A stretch of DNA of 17,640 bases from JBFWNZ01 sp050250795 (lineage in GTDB: Bacteria > Pseudomonadota > Alphaproteobacteria > UBA8366): NCBI GenBank assembly GCA_050250795.1, contig JBFWNZ010000041.1, forward strand, positions 1 through 17,640. Reading direction: 5' to 3'. The notes under the pieces are model-generated. The model saw nothing but the letters and a program-made list of their open reading frames with translations. It was not told the DNA's origin and did no database searches. Positions 1-8,049 of the stretch are shown here, one piece after another; position 1 is the stretch's first letter, and each line of letters starts with the position of its first letter. Made by a program: the position numbers and the translations under genes.

Positions 1-12
1 ATTGGGTTAGAC

Positions 13-29
13 TCCCGACAATGACGGGA
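13..29. other. Small inverted repeat upstream of gdh
   Basis: The arms TCCCG (13-17) and CGGGA (25-29) flank a 7-base loop. No T-rich tract follows on either strand. It may be the end of an upstream terminator, part of the gdh leader, or chance. Only 67 bases upstream of the gdh start are visible, so no promoter can be assigned. Confidence 0.2.
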
Positions 30-67
30 TTCGCACCGGCCGTAAGAACGACATGCGGGAGGAAACG

Positions 68-3000
68 ATGCCCTCACGACTCGACGCACAGAAGCAGGAC
101 AGGCTGGATGCCGTCGCGGCGCTGGCACGGACCCGGCTGCCGGGGAAGCGGGGAGCCGAGGCGGAAGCCTTCGTCCGCATCCTCTATGCCGATCTGCCGG
201 CGGAGGATCTGCTTGAGGACGAAGCCGAGAATCTTTACGGCGCCGCACTGGCCCTGATGCGCTTCGGCGCCATGCGCCAGCCCGGCGAGTTGAAGCTTCG
301 GGTCTACAACCCGCGCATGGGCGAACAGGGCTGGCATGCGCGCCATACCATCGTCGAGATCGTCAACGACAACATGCCCTTCCTGGTCGATTCGGCGACC
401 ATGGCGCTAAACCGTCTGGGCCTTACCGTCCATCTGGTCATCCACCCCATCCTGTCCTGTCGCCGCGACGGCACCGGCAACCTTGCCGCCTTTTCGCCGG
501 ACGGCACGGACGCGGAGGCGGAGACGGAGTCCTGGATGCATATCCAGGTCGAGGAACGCACGGCACCTGCCGTGCTGGCCGAAATCGAGGCGGCACTCCG
601 TCAGGCACTCGGCGACGTCCGCGCCGCGGTCGAGGACTGGCAGACGATGCGGCAGCGCATGATGACGGTGATCGACGTCGTCGAACGCCGTCCCGCCGCG
701 ATCCCTGAGGACGAAGCGACGGAAACTGCGGCCTTCCTGCGCTGGGCGCATGACGATCATTTCACGTTCCTCGGCTATCGCGAGGTGCTGTTCGACGGCA
801 AGGGGCGGCAGATGTCGATCGCCGTCCGCGAGGATTCCGGTCTCGGCATCCTCCGCTCGCCCGAGGTTCTGGTATTCGAGGGGCTGCGCCATCGCCGCGA
901 CCTGCCGCTGCTGGTGCATGCGCTCACCCACCAGCCCGGCGTGCTGACCGTGGTCAAGGCCAACCTTCGCGCGACCGTGCACCGCCCGGTGCATCTCGAC
1001 GTGATTGCGGTCAAGACCTTCGCCAAGGACGGTTCGGTCGCCGGCGAGCATATGTTCGTCGGCCTGTTCACATCCGTCGCATACTCGACCAGCCCGCGCC
1101 GCATTCCCTATCTTCGCCACAAGGTGGACGCGGTCGCGCAACGGTCCGGCTACGATCCCCGCAGCCACAGCGGCAAGGCCCTGCTGCACGTCCTGGAGAC
1201 CTTCCCGCGCGACGAGCTGTTCCAGGCTTCGGAAGCCGACCTGCTGGAGATCGCGACAGGTATCGTCCAGCTGCAGGAGCGCCAGCGGATCGCGCTGTTC
1301 CTGCGGCGCGACAACTTCGAGCGCTTCGTCTCGGCCTTCGTCTATGTCCCGCGCGAACGCTATAACCGTCCCCTTCGGGAAGCCTTCGAGGCAATCCTGG
1401 AATCCGCGCTCGATGGCCGGATTACGGCGGCCTATACCCAGTTCGGCGACGAGCCGCTGGGCCGCATCCATTTCATCGTGCGCACGCAGCCCGGCGCGGT
1501 TCCCGAGGTCGATCTGCGCGATCTGGAAGCGCGGCTGCGCGAGGCCGGCCGCAGCTGGGAGGACCGGTTGCTGGCGGTCCTGGTCGAAACGCATGGCGAG
1601 GAACGCGGCAACGCCTTGCGGCGACGCTATGGCGAGGCCTTCCCCACCGCCTATCGCGAGACCTTCAACGCACAGACCGCCGTGAACGATATCGGCCTGA
1701 TCGAGGCCGCCATCGCCTCAAGCGGGGTTGAGGTCAATCTCTATCGGCCGATCGAGGCCGGCGAGCACGAATTGCGGTTCAAGCTCTACAAGGTAGGCGA
1801 TCCCGTCCCGCTGTCGGACGCGCTGCCGATGCTGGAAAATATGGGCCTCCGGGCCATCGGCGAGTATCCCTACGAGGTGCATGTCGAAGGCACGCCGGTC
1901 CAGCTGCATGATTTCTGGCTGGAGACGCATGACGCCGGGCCCGTCGATATCGCCGCGGTCCGGCAGCTCTTCCACGACGCCTTCGAACGGCTGTGGCGGG
2001 GCGAGATCGAGAATGACGGTTTCAATCGGCTCGTCCTCAACGCCGGCCTGCAATGGCGGCAGGTGGTCGTGCTGCGCGCCTTGTCGCGCTTTCTCCGGCA
2101 GGCCAGCATTCCGTTCAGCCTCGCCTATATGGAAGAGACGCTCACCCGCAACCCGGATTTGGCGCGGTCCATCGTCGAACTGTTCGAGCATCGCTTCGAC
2201 CCGGATTTCGAGGGCGACCGGAGCGCGGCCGAAGCCGCCTTGGCCGAGCGGATCGCAACGCTGCTCGACCGCGTGGCCAACCTGGACGAGGACCGCATCC
2301 TGCGCCGCTTCGTCAACCTCGTGCAGGCGATGCTGCGCACCAGCTATTTCCAGGCCGAAGCGGACGGATCGCCGCGTGCGACGCTGGCCTTCAAGTTCGA
2401 CAGCCGTGCTGTGGAGGATCTGCCGCTGCCGCGGCCCTGGCGCGAGATTTTCGTGTACAGCCCGCGCATGGAGGGTGTGCATCTGCGGTTCGGCCCGGTC
2501 GCGCGCGGCGGCATCCGCTGGTCGGATCGGCGCGAGGATTTCCGCACCGAAATTCTGGGTCTCGTGAAGGCCCAGCAGGTCAAGAACGGCGTCATCGTGC
2601 CGGTCGGCGCCAAGGGCGGCTTCGTCCTGAAGCAGCCGCTGCCCCCCGGCGACCGCGAAGCCCTTCAGGCGGAAGGCGTGGCCTGCTATCGAATCCTGAT
2701 CCGCGCGCTGCTCGACGTGACCGACAATCTGGCGGGCGAGACGGTCCTGCCGCCGCCGCGGGTCGTGCGGCGCGACGGCGACGACCCCTACCTCGTGGTC
2801 GCCGCCGACAAGGGCACGGCCACCTTCTCGGACTATGCCAACGCGCTCGCCGTCGAAGCCGGATTCTGGCTGGGCGACGCCTTCGCATCGGGCGGGTCGG
2901 CCGGCTACGATCACAAGAAGATCGGAATCACCGCGCGCGGCGCCTGGGAATCGGTGAAACGCCATTTCCGCGAACTGGGCCGCGACATCCAGCGCGAGGA

Positions 3001-4909
3001 TTTCACGGCGGTCGGCGTCGGCGACATGTCGGGCGACGTGTTCGGCAACGGCATGCTGCTCAGCCCGCATATCCGGCTGCTCGGCGCCTTCAATCACCTG
3101 CACATCTTCATCGACCCCGACCCGGACCCCGCCATCGGTATCGCCGAGCGCCGCCGCCTGTCCGCCCTGAACCGCGCAAGCTGGGACAGCTACGACCCGG
3201 CGCATATCTCGAAGGGCGGCGGGGTATTCGAGCGAAAAGCGAAGTCGATCCCACTTAGCGCTGAAATCAGGGCACTTTTCGATATCGAGGCCGAACAGAT
3301 GACGCCGGCTGCCCTGATCAAGGCCATGCTGGCCGCACCCGTCGACCTGCTGTGGTTCGGCGGCATCGGCACCTATGTGAAGGCGGGCGCGGAGAGCCAT
3401 GCCGATGTCGGCGACCGGGCGAACGACGCCTTGCGCGTCGATGCCGAAGCCTTGCGCTGCAAGGTGGTGGGCGAGGGCGCCAATCTGGGCGTGACCCAGC
3501 GCGGCCGCGTCGCCTTCGCCCGCCGCGGCGGGCGCATCAACACCGACTTCATCGACAATTCCGGCGGCGTCGACTGTTCGGACCATGAGGTGAACATCAA
3601 GATCGCGCTGGGCGAACCGGTCCAGCGCGGCGACATGACCGTCAAGCAGCGCGACCGGCTGCTGGAACGCATGACCGACGAGGTCGCGGACCTGGTGCTG
3701 CGCGACAACTACCAGCAAGCGCTGGCGCTGAGCGTGAAGGAAGCCCAGGCCCCGCGCGAGCTGGACCGCCATCAGCGCTTCATGCGCGGCCTGGAGCGCG
3801 CGGGCCATCTGAACCGCGCCATCGAGTTCCTGCCCGACGACGAGGAGATCGACCGGCGCGGCGCAGCGCGGCAGGGACTGACCCGGCCGGAGCTGGCCAT
3901 CCTGCTGGCCTATGCCAAGATCGTGACCTTCGACGAGTTGCTGGCCGGCAGCCTGCCGGACGACCCGCTGCTGGGCGAGGATCTGCTGCGCTATTTCCCC
4001 GAGCCGCTGCGCCGGGACCATGCCGGCGCCATTTCGCGCCACCGGCTGCGCCGCGAGATCGTCGCCACCGCCGTCACCAATTCGATGGTCAACCGGGCGG
4101 GGCCGACCTTCGTCGCCGACATGCGGGACGCCACCGGCTGCACGGCGGACGACATCGCCCGCGCTTATCTGATCGCACGCGACGCCTTTGCCCTGCGTGC
4201 CTTATGGGCGGACATCGAGGCGCTGGACGATGCGGTGGATGCGGCGGTCCAGATCGAGATGCTAGGCGATTCCGTCCGGTTGCTGGAGCGGGCGGCGCTC
4301 TGGCTGTTGCGCAATGGCGAACGGCCGCTCGACATCGCCCGCTATGTCGAGGGCTTCGGACCGGCCATCGCCGCGCTCGCCGAGGCTCTTCCGCGCCTGT
4401 TGCCGCCCAGTGCCGCAGAGCCCGTGGCCGCGACGGCCGCCGGCCTGGAAGGTCGCGGCGTGCCGGCGCCGCTGGCGCTGCGGGTGGCGCAATTGCCGGT
4501 CATGGCGGCCGCGCCCGATATCGTGCGCATCGCCGGTGCCGCGGCCCGGCCCGTGGCGCAGACGGCGGCGGCGTATTTCGACCTCGGCAGCCGCTTCGGC
4601 ATCGACGGGCTGCGTGCCGGCGCCCAGGCCATCGAGCCGCAGAGCGGCTGGCACCGCCGCGCGCTCGCCGCCATTGTCGACGACCTGTACGGCCATCAGA
4701 GCGCGCTGACCGCACGGGCGCTGGAGGCGGCGGCCGGAATTCCGCCCGAGGCGGCGCCCGACGCCGTGGTCGCCGCCCTGGTGGCGCAGCGGCCGCAGGC
4801 GGCCGAGCGGGTGAGCGAGCTTCTGGCCGAGCTGGAAAAGGCCGGACAGCCGGACCTTGCGATGCTGGCGGTGGCGAACCGGGCGCTGCGCGGGCTGGCG
4901 GGGGATTGA
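68..4909 (+). CDS. NAD-specific glutamate dehydrogenase, large (180 kDa) class
   Basis: It catalyses NAD-dependent oxidative deamination of L-glutamate to 2-oxoglutarate and ammonium in the cytoplasm, normally in the catabolic direction. The protein has 1613 residues, the usual size of the large bacterial GDH class. The N-terminal ~700 residues are the regulatory region typical of this class. The catalytic core includes VPVGAKGGFVLK with the lysine at about residue 849, DKGTATFSDYAN, VGVGDMSGDVFGNG around 983-992, and the nucleotide-binding part (GGIGTYVK from about 1097, then VVGEGANLGVTQRGR and NTDFIDNSGGVDCSDHEVNIK). A long helical C-terminal region follows. I chose the ATG at 68 because GGGAGGAA (57-64) is well placed before it; the in-frame ATG at 53 would lie upstream of that site. 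This class is allosterically controlled in studied members; nothing in the visible upstream DNA shows transcriptional control. The symbol varies (gdhB, gdh2), so none is given. Confidence 0.96.
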   Translation: MPSRLDAQKQDRLDAVAALARTRLPGKRGAEAEAFVRILYADLPAEDLLEDEAENLYGAALALMRFGAMRQPGELKLRVYNPRMGEQGWHARHTIVEIVNDNMPFLVDSATMALNRLGLTVHLVIHPILSCRRDGTGNLAAFSPDGTDAEAETESWMHIQVEERTAPAVLAEIEAALRQALGDVRAAVEDWQTMRQRMMTVIDVVERRPAAIPEDEATETAAFLRWAHDDHFTFLGYREVLFDGKGRQMSIAVREDSGLGILRSPEVLVFEGLRHRRDLPLLVHALTHQPGVLTVVKANLRATVHRPVHLDVIAVKTFAKDGSVAGEHMFVGLFTSVAYSTSPRRIPYLRHKVDAVAQRSGYDPRSHSGKALLHVLETFPRDELFQASEADLLEIATGIVQLQERQRIALFLRRDNFERFVSAFVYVPRERYNRPLREAFEAILESALDGRITAAYTQFGDEPLGRIHFIVRTQPGAVPEVDLRDLEARLREAGRSWEDRLLAVLVETHGEERGNALRRRYGEAFPTAYRETFNAQTAVNDIGLIEAAIASSGVEVNLYRPIEAGEHELRFKLYKVGDPVPLSDALPMLENMGLRAIGEYPYEVHVEGTPVQLHDFWLETHDAGPVDIAAVRQLFHDAFERLWRGEIENDGFNRLVLNAGLQWRQVVVLRALSRFLRQASIPFSLAYMEETLTRNPDLARSIVELFEHRFDPDFEGDRSAAEAALAERIATLLDRVANLDEDRILRRFVNLVQAMLRTSYFQAEADGSPRATLAFKFDSRAVEDLPLPRPWREIFVYSPRMEGVHLRFGPVARGGIRWSDRREDFRTEILGLVKAQQVKNGVIVPVGAKGGFVLKQPLPPGDREALQAEGVACYRILIRALLDVTDNLAGETVLPPPRVVRRDGDDPYLVVAADKGTATFSDYANALAVEAGFWLGDAFASGGSAGYDHKKIGITARGAWESVKRHFRELGRDIQREDFTAVGVGDMSGDVFGNGMLLSPHIRLLGAFNHLHIFIDPDPDPAIGIAERRRLSALNRASWDSYDPAHISKGGGVFERKAKSIPLSAEIRALFDIEAEQMTPAALIKAMLAAPVDLLWFGGIGTYVKAGAESHADVGDRANDALRVDAEALRCKVVGEGANLGVTQRGRVAFARRGGRINTDFIDNSGGVDCSDHEVNIKIALGEPVQRGDMTVKQRDRLLERMTDEVADLVLRDNYQQALALSVKEAQAPRELDRHQRFMRGLERAGHLNRAIEFLPDDEEIDRRGAARQGLTRPELAILLAYAKIVTFDELLAGSLPDDPLLGEDLLRYFPEPLRRDHAGAISRHRLRREIVATAVTNSMVNRAGPTFVADMRDATGCTADDIARAYLIARDAFALRALWADIEALDDAVDAAVQIEMLGDSVRLLERAALWLLRNGERPLDIARYVEGFGPAIAALAEALPRLLPPSAAEPVAATAAGLEGRGVPAPLALRVAQLPVMAAAPDIVRIAGAAARPVAQTAAAYFDLGSRFGIDGLRAGAQAIEPQSGWHRRALAAIVDDLYGHQSALTARALEAAAGIPPEAAPDAVVAALVAQRPQAAERVSELLAELEKAGQPDLAMLAVANRALRGLAGD

Positions 4910-4957
4910 GACCGTTTCGCAGGCCAGACCGGCAAGCTATTGTCGCAGCGACATCTT

Positions 4958-4972
4958 GCGGCCTCGGGCCGC
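4958..4972. other. GC-rich stem-loop between gdh and the MFS gene
   Basis: Perfect arms GCGGCC (4958-4963) and GGCCGC (4967-4972) surround a TCG loop. A second smaller hairpin, TGTCG-CAG-CGACA, sits just upstream at 4941-4953. Neither is followed by a T-tract, so an intrinsic terminator is uncertain. Such stems could stabilise the 3' end of the gdh mRNA or attenuate readthrough into the permease gene 18 bases further on. Confidence 0.3.
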
Positions 4973-4990
4973 GCTGATCGGGATGGATGA

Positions 4991-6259
4991 ATGCAAGCCG
5001 ACCGGCCTCGCGACCTGCGCGGCATCGCCGCCTGGTGCCTCTATGACTGGGCGAATTCCGCCTTCAACACGGTCATCGGCACCTTCGTCTTCAGCGTCTA
5101 TTTCGCGCGCGGCGTCTATGGCGACGAGACGGCGGGCAGCGCGGTCTGGGCCTATGCCCTGGCCGCGGCCGGTTTCGCCATCGTCCTGCTCAGCCCGGTA
5201 CTGGGCGCCGTCGCCGACCGGGTGGGGCGGCGCAAGCCCTGGCTGGCCGCCTTCACCCTGCTGACCGTTCTGCCGACGGCGATGCTGTGGTGGGCCATGC
5301 CCACGCCGGACGCCGTCGTCTACACGCTGGCCTGCGTCATCCTCTCCACCATCGCCTTCGAGCTGGGCGTCGTCTTCTACAACGCCATGCTGCCGGGGGT
5401 GGCGCCGCGGGGGATGATCGGCCGCGTCTCCGGCTGGGGCTGGGGGGTCGGCTATTTCGGCGGGCTTGCCTGCCTCGCCGTCGCCCTGGTGGGCTTCGTG
5501 CAGACCGACACCCCCTGGTTCGGCGTCGGCAAGGAGGCGGCCGCCCATATCCGCGCCACCGCGCCGCTGGTGGCGGTCTGGATGGCCGTCTTCGCCCTGC
5601 CGCTGTTCCTGTTCACCCGCGACGAACCCTCGACCGGCATCGGGCTGGGCCAGGCCATGCGCCAGGGCCTGCGCCAGCTCGCCGCGACGGCGCGCGATGT
5701 CCGGCATTACGCCAACATCCTGCGCTATCTGATCGCCAGCGCGATCTACCGCGACGGCATGAACACGCTGTTCGCGGTCGGCGGCCTGTATGCCGCGGGC
5801 GTGTTCGGCATGGATTTCGCCGAGATCATGATCTTCGCCATCGCGCTGAACGTGACCGCGGGGTTGGGCTCGGTCGCGTTTGCCTGGATCGACGACTGGA
5901 TCGGGTCGAAGCGCACCATCGTCGTCTCGCTGATCGGCACCATCGCCACCGGCCTGCCGATCCTGCTGATCGAGGACAAGGGCTGGTTCTTCGCGCTGGC
6001 GGTGATCCTGGGCATCTTCGTCGGCCCGGTGCAGGCGGCCAGCCGCTCGATGATGGCACGACTCGCCCCCGACGCGATCCGCACCGAGATGTTCGGCCTC
6101 TATGCGCTGAGCGGCAAGGCGGTCGCCTTCCTGGGGCCCCTCTGCTACGGCCTCGCCACGGACGCCTTCGCGACACAGCGCGCCGGCATGGCCACCGTGC
6201 TGGCCTTCTTCGCCATCGGCCTCATCGGCTTGTATTGGGTGAAGGAGGAACGGGCGTAA
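4991..6259 (+). CDS. MFS permease, Atg22/UMF1-like family
   Basis: This 422-residue inner-membrane protein is almost wholly hydrophobic, with roughly 12 predicted membrane spans. The N-terminus carries CLYDWANSAFNTVIGTFVFS, the hallmark opening of the UMF1/Atg22-like branch of the major facilitator superfamily. The loop ADRVGRRKPWL (about residues 76-86) is the MFS loop 2-3 signature. Yeast Atg22 exports amino acids from the vacuole; bacterial substrates are generally unknown, so amino-acid or metabolite efflux is only a guess. It lies 81 bases downstream of gdh on the same strand and may be cotranscribed, though hairpins lie between them. The ATG at 4991 puts the conserved motif about 16 residues from the start; the upstream ribosome site (GGGATGGA, 4980-4987) is weak and close. 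Confidence 0.88.
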   Translation: MQADRPRDLRGIAAWCLYDWANSAFNTVIGTFVFSVYFARGVYGDETAGSAVWAYALAAAGFAIVLLSPVLGAVADRVGRRKPWLAAFTLLTVLPTAMLWWAMPTPDAVVYTLACVILSTIAFELGVVFYNAMLPGVAPRGMIGRVSGWGWGVGYFGGLACLAVALVGFVQTDTPWFGVGKEAAAHIRATAPLVAVWMAVFALPLFLFTRDEPSTGIGLGQAMRQGLRQLAATARDVRHYANILRYLIASAIYRDGMNTLFAVGGLYAAGVFGMDFAEIMIFAIALNVTAGLGSVAFAWIDDWIGSKRTIVVSLIGTIATGLPILLIEDKGWFFALAVILGIFVGPVQAASRSMMARLAPDAIRTEMFGLYALSGKAVAFLGPLCYGLATDAFATQRAGMATVLAFFAIGLIGLYWVKEERA

Positions 6260-6260
6260 C

Positions 6261-6281
6261 CGGCGCAGCGGTGCCGCGCCG
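6261..6281. terminator. Hairpin between the convergent MFS and tRNA-Gly genes
   Basis: Arms CGGCGC (6261-6266) and GCGCCG (6276-6281) enclose a 9-base loop, starting one base after the MFS stop codon. The position suits termination of the MFS transcript, and on the minus strand it would lie about 27 bases past the end of the tRNA. There is no strong T-tract on either side, so confidence is low. Confidence 0.35.
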
Positions 6282-6308
6282 ACAATACAATCCACGATGC
6301 GGGAAATT

Positions 6309-6383
6309 TGGAGCGGGCGAAGGGATTCGAACCCTCGACCCCAACCTTGGCAAGGTTGTGCTCTACCCCTGAGCTACGCCCGC
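6309..6383 (-). tRNA. tRNA-Gly (anticodon GCC)
   Basis: Reading the minus strand, the 75-nt molecule folds as a full cloverleaf. The acceptor stem is GCGGGCG/CGCCCGC, the D stem GCTC/GAGC, and the anticodon stem CAACC/GGTTG with loop TTGCCAA. The T stem is GAGGG/CCCTT with loop TTCGAAT, and discriminator T is followed by an encoded CCA at 6311-6309. The anticodon GCC occupies plus positions 6349-6351 and reads GGC and GGT glycine codons. It stands alone rather than in a tRNA cluster and converges on the MFS gene. Confidence 0.97.
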
Positions 6384-6392
6384 GCTCCATGC

Positions 6393-6410
6393 CGGGGGCG
6401 GCTGCCCCCG
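6393..6410 (-). other. GC hairpin in the tRNA-Gly leader
   Basis: Arms CGGGGGC (6393-6399) and GCCCCCG (6404-6410) enclose a 4-base loop. On the minus strand this lies between the predicted promoter and the tRNA 5' end, so it would form in the precursor leader removed by RNase P. It could also fold in plus-strand transcripts. Confidence 0.4.
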
Positions 6411-6423
6411 CGGCGAGGGCGGC

Positions 6424-6451
6424 ATAATAGCGGCAAACGCTGCCATTGCAA
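6424..6451 (-). promoter_or_regulatory. Putative sigma-70-type promoter of tRNA-Gly
   Basis: On the minus strand, TTGCAA (6451-6446) is followed after 16 bases by TATTAT (6429-6424), a 5 of 6 match to the -10 consensus. Transcription would start about 6417, some 34 bases before the tRNA. The region right after the -10 is GC-rich, as in stringently controlled stable-RNA promoters. This AT-rich -10 stands out in a GC-rich window. Confidence 0.5.
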
Positions 6452-6515
6452 GCGGCCCGATTCGCCCTTGCGAGCGGCTTGTCCGGGGGCCGTCCGGCAG
6501 GCTATCAAGCGGATC

Positions 6516-7031
6516 ATGACGCAAGCGGACCGACGGGACAGCGACGCCCTCTTCGCCCGGCTGGATGCGCTGGGAATCCGGCACAGCACGATGCAGCACG
6601 CCGCGGTCTTCACCGTGGAGGAGAGCCGCAGCGTGCGCGGCCGGCTGCCGGGCGCGCATGTGAAGAACCTGTTCCTGCGCGACAAGAAGCGGCGGATGTG
6701 GCTGCTGACCGCGCTGGAGCACCGGGCCATCGACCTGAAGGACATCCGCCGGCGCATCGGCGCGTCGGGCAGCCTGTCCTTCGGCAGCCCCGAGCTGCTG
6801 ATGGAGATGCTGGGCGTGACGCCGGGCTTGGTCACCCCCTTCGGCGTGATCAACGACCGCGCGGGCGCGGTCACGATGCTGCTGGACAAGGGCGTGCTGG
6901 AGCAGGATCCGGTGCATGCGCATCCGCTGCGCAACGACATGACCACGGCGCTGTCGCCGGGCGATCTCCTGCGCTTTCTGGAGGCGGAGAACCACGCCCC
7001 GGCCCTCATCGATTTCGACGCGCCGGCCTAG
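6516..7031 (+). CDS. ProXp-type (YbaK/PrdX) aminoacyl-tRNA deacylase
   Basis: This 171-residue cytoplasmic protein belongs to the bacterial prolyl-tRNA synthetase editing-domain superfamily (INS/YbaK-like). Such freestanding domains hydrolyse mischarged tRNAs, for example Ala-tRNA(Pro) by ProXp-ala. Matching sequence is the conserved lysine in GAHVKNLFLRDKKRRMWLL (Lys50), the segment SFGSPELLMEMLGVTPG (about 88-104) and the GVINDR stretch at 110-115. It is closest in layout to ProXp-ala/PrdX, but substrate choice cannot be settled by eye. The start is the ATG at 6516. The frame stays open upstream to 6297, but that part lies across the antisense tRNA-Gly gene and encodes a well-known spurious tRNA-shadow peptide, so it is excluded. 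No clear Shine-Dalgarno is visible. Confidence 0.88.
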   Translation: MTQADRRDSDALFARLDALGIRHSTMQHAAVFTVEESRSVRGRLPGAHVKNLFLRDKKRRMWLLTALEHRAIDLKDIRRRIGASGSLSFGSPELLMEMLGVTPGLVTPFGVINDRAGAVTMLLDKGVLEQDPVHAHPLRNDMTTALSPGDLLRFLEAENHAPALIDFDAPA

Positions 7032-7125
7032 GTGCGAACCCCAAGGGAAGCCTTGCAAGCCGGTCGCCAAGCGGCCATTTGTCTGGCAGCATGACTTCAA
7101 GATTCTGAAAGGCAGGGCGGAAACT

Positions 7126-8049
7126 GTGAGCGAGCAGATCATTGGCGGCGCCATGGCCGGAGCGGGCGGCTGGGTCAAGGACACCGATACCGCCAACTTC
7201 GCGGTCGACGTGCTGGATGCCAGCATGGAGGCCCCGGTCCTGGTCGATTTCTGGGCGCCCTGGTGCGGCCCCTGCAAGCAGCTGGGCCCGATCATCGAGA
7301 AGGTGGTCAACGGGCTGGGCGGCGCGGTGCGGCTGGTCAAGCTGAACATCGACGACAACCCGCAGATCGCCCAGCAGATGCGCGTGCAGTCGATCCCCGC
7401 CGTGTTCGCCTTCGCCGGCGGCCGGCCGGTGGACGGCTTCGTCGGCGCCCTGCCCGAAAGCCAGATCAAGGCCTTCGTCGACCGGGTGATCCGCGCCGCC
7501 GGCAGCATCACCGGCCCGTCGCCCATCGACGACGCGCTGGCCCAGGCCAAGGAGGCGCTGGACGCCGGCGACGCCGCGACCGCGGGCTCGATCTACGGAC
7601 AGGTGCTGCAGCACGCGCCGGACAACATGAAGGCGATGGCGGGCCTCGCCCGCTGCTATGTCGCGACCGGCCAGACCGACGCGGCCAAGCAGCTGCTCGA
7701 CCATCTGCCCGAGAAGACGCGCATGGAGGCGGATTTCCAGGCCGTCCTCTCCGCCATCGCACTGGCCGAGGAGGCGCAGGCGGCCGCCGGCAAGCTGCCG
7801 GAGCTGCAGCGCCGCGTGGCCGCCGACCCGGCCGACATCGAGGCCCGCTACGAGCTGGCGGTGGCGCGGTTCGCCCAGGGCGAGGCCGAAGCGGCCATCG
7901 ACGATTTGCTGGCGATCGTGAAGAAGAACCGCGCCTGGAACGAGGACGGTGCGCGCAAGCAGCTGGTCAAGCTGTTCGACGCGCTGGGCTCCGACCATCC
8001 GCTGACCGTGGCCGGCCGGCAGCGCCTGTCCGCCATCCTGTTCGCATGA
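7126..8049 (+). CDS. cnoX: CnoX-like chaperedoxin (thioredoxin domain plus TPR region)
   Basis: The 307-residue cytoplasmic protein has a thioredoxin domain (about residues 20-125) and a helical, TPR-like C-terminal region (about 130-307), the build of CnoX/YbbN. In this family it protects proteins from aggregation and oxidation under hypochlorous-acid stress and passes clients to GroEL. The active site is WCGPC with Cys47 and Cys50, and the cis-proline is Pro91 in QSIP. E. coli CnoX lacks a functional CxxC pair; this intact CGPC predicts real oxidoreductase activity, as in alphaproteobacterial relatives. The start is a GTG at 7126 with only a weak upstream purine stretch; the next in-frame ATG, at 7153, would trim nine residues before the fold. 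Its last bases overlap the next start as ATGA (8046-8049), pointing to translational coupling. Confidence 0.92.
   Translation: MSEQIIGGAMAGAGGWVKDTDTANFAVDVLDASMEAPVLVDFWAPWCGPCKQLGPIIEKVVNGLGGAVRLVKLNIDDNPQIAQQMRVQSIPAVFAFAGGRPVDGFVGALPESQIKAFVDRVIRAAGSITGPSPIDDALAQAKEALDAGDAATAGSIYGQVLQHAPDNMKAMAGLARCYVATGQTDAAKQLLDHLPEKTRMEADFQAVLSAIALAEEAQAAAGKLPELQRRVAADPADIEARYELAVARFAQGEAEAAIDDLLAIVKKNRAWNEDGARKQLVKLFDALGSDHPLTVAGRQRLSAILFA

Noticed and set aside
1718..4042. A 774-codon open frame on the minus strand opposite gdh (and a 395-codon one at 407-1594)
   Set aside because: Both are antisense to a clear catalytic gene and show no family motifs; they mirror the codon bias of gdh.
4937..6295. 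A 452-codon minus-strand frame opposite the MFS gene
   Set aside because: The translation is a charged, repetitive Asp/Gly/Arg/Gln mixture, the typical mirror of a hydrophobic plus-strand protein; no domain is visible.
6297..6515. N-terminal extension of the deacylase gene across the tRNA
   Set aside because: The peptide (SGRRDSNPRPQPWQG) is the well-known false product of reading through an antisense tRNA; the family domain begins after ATG 6516.
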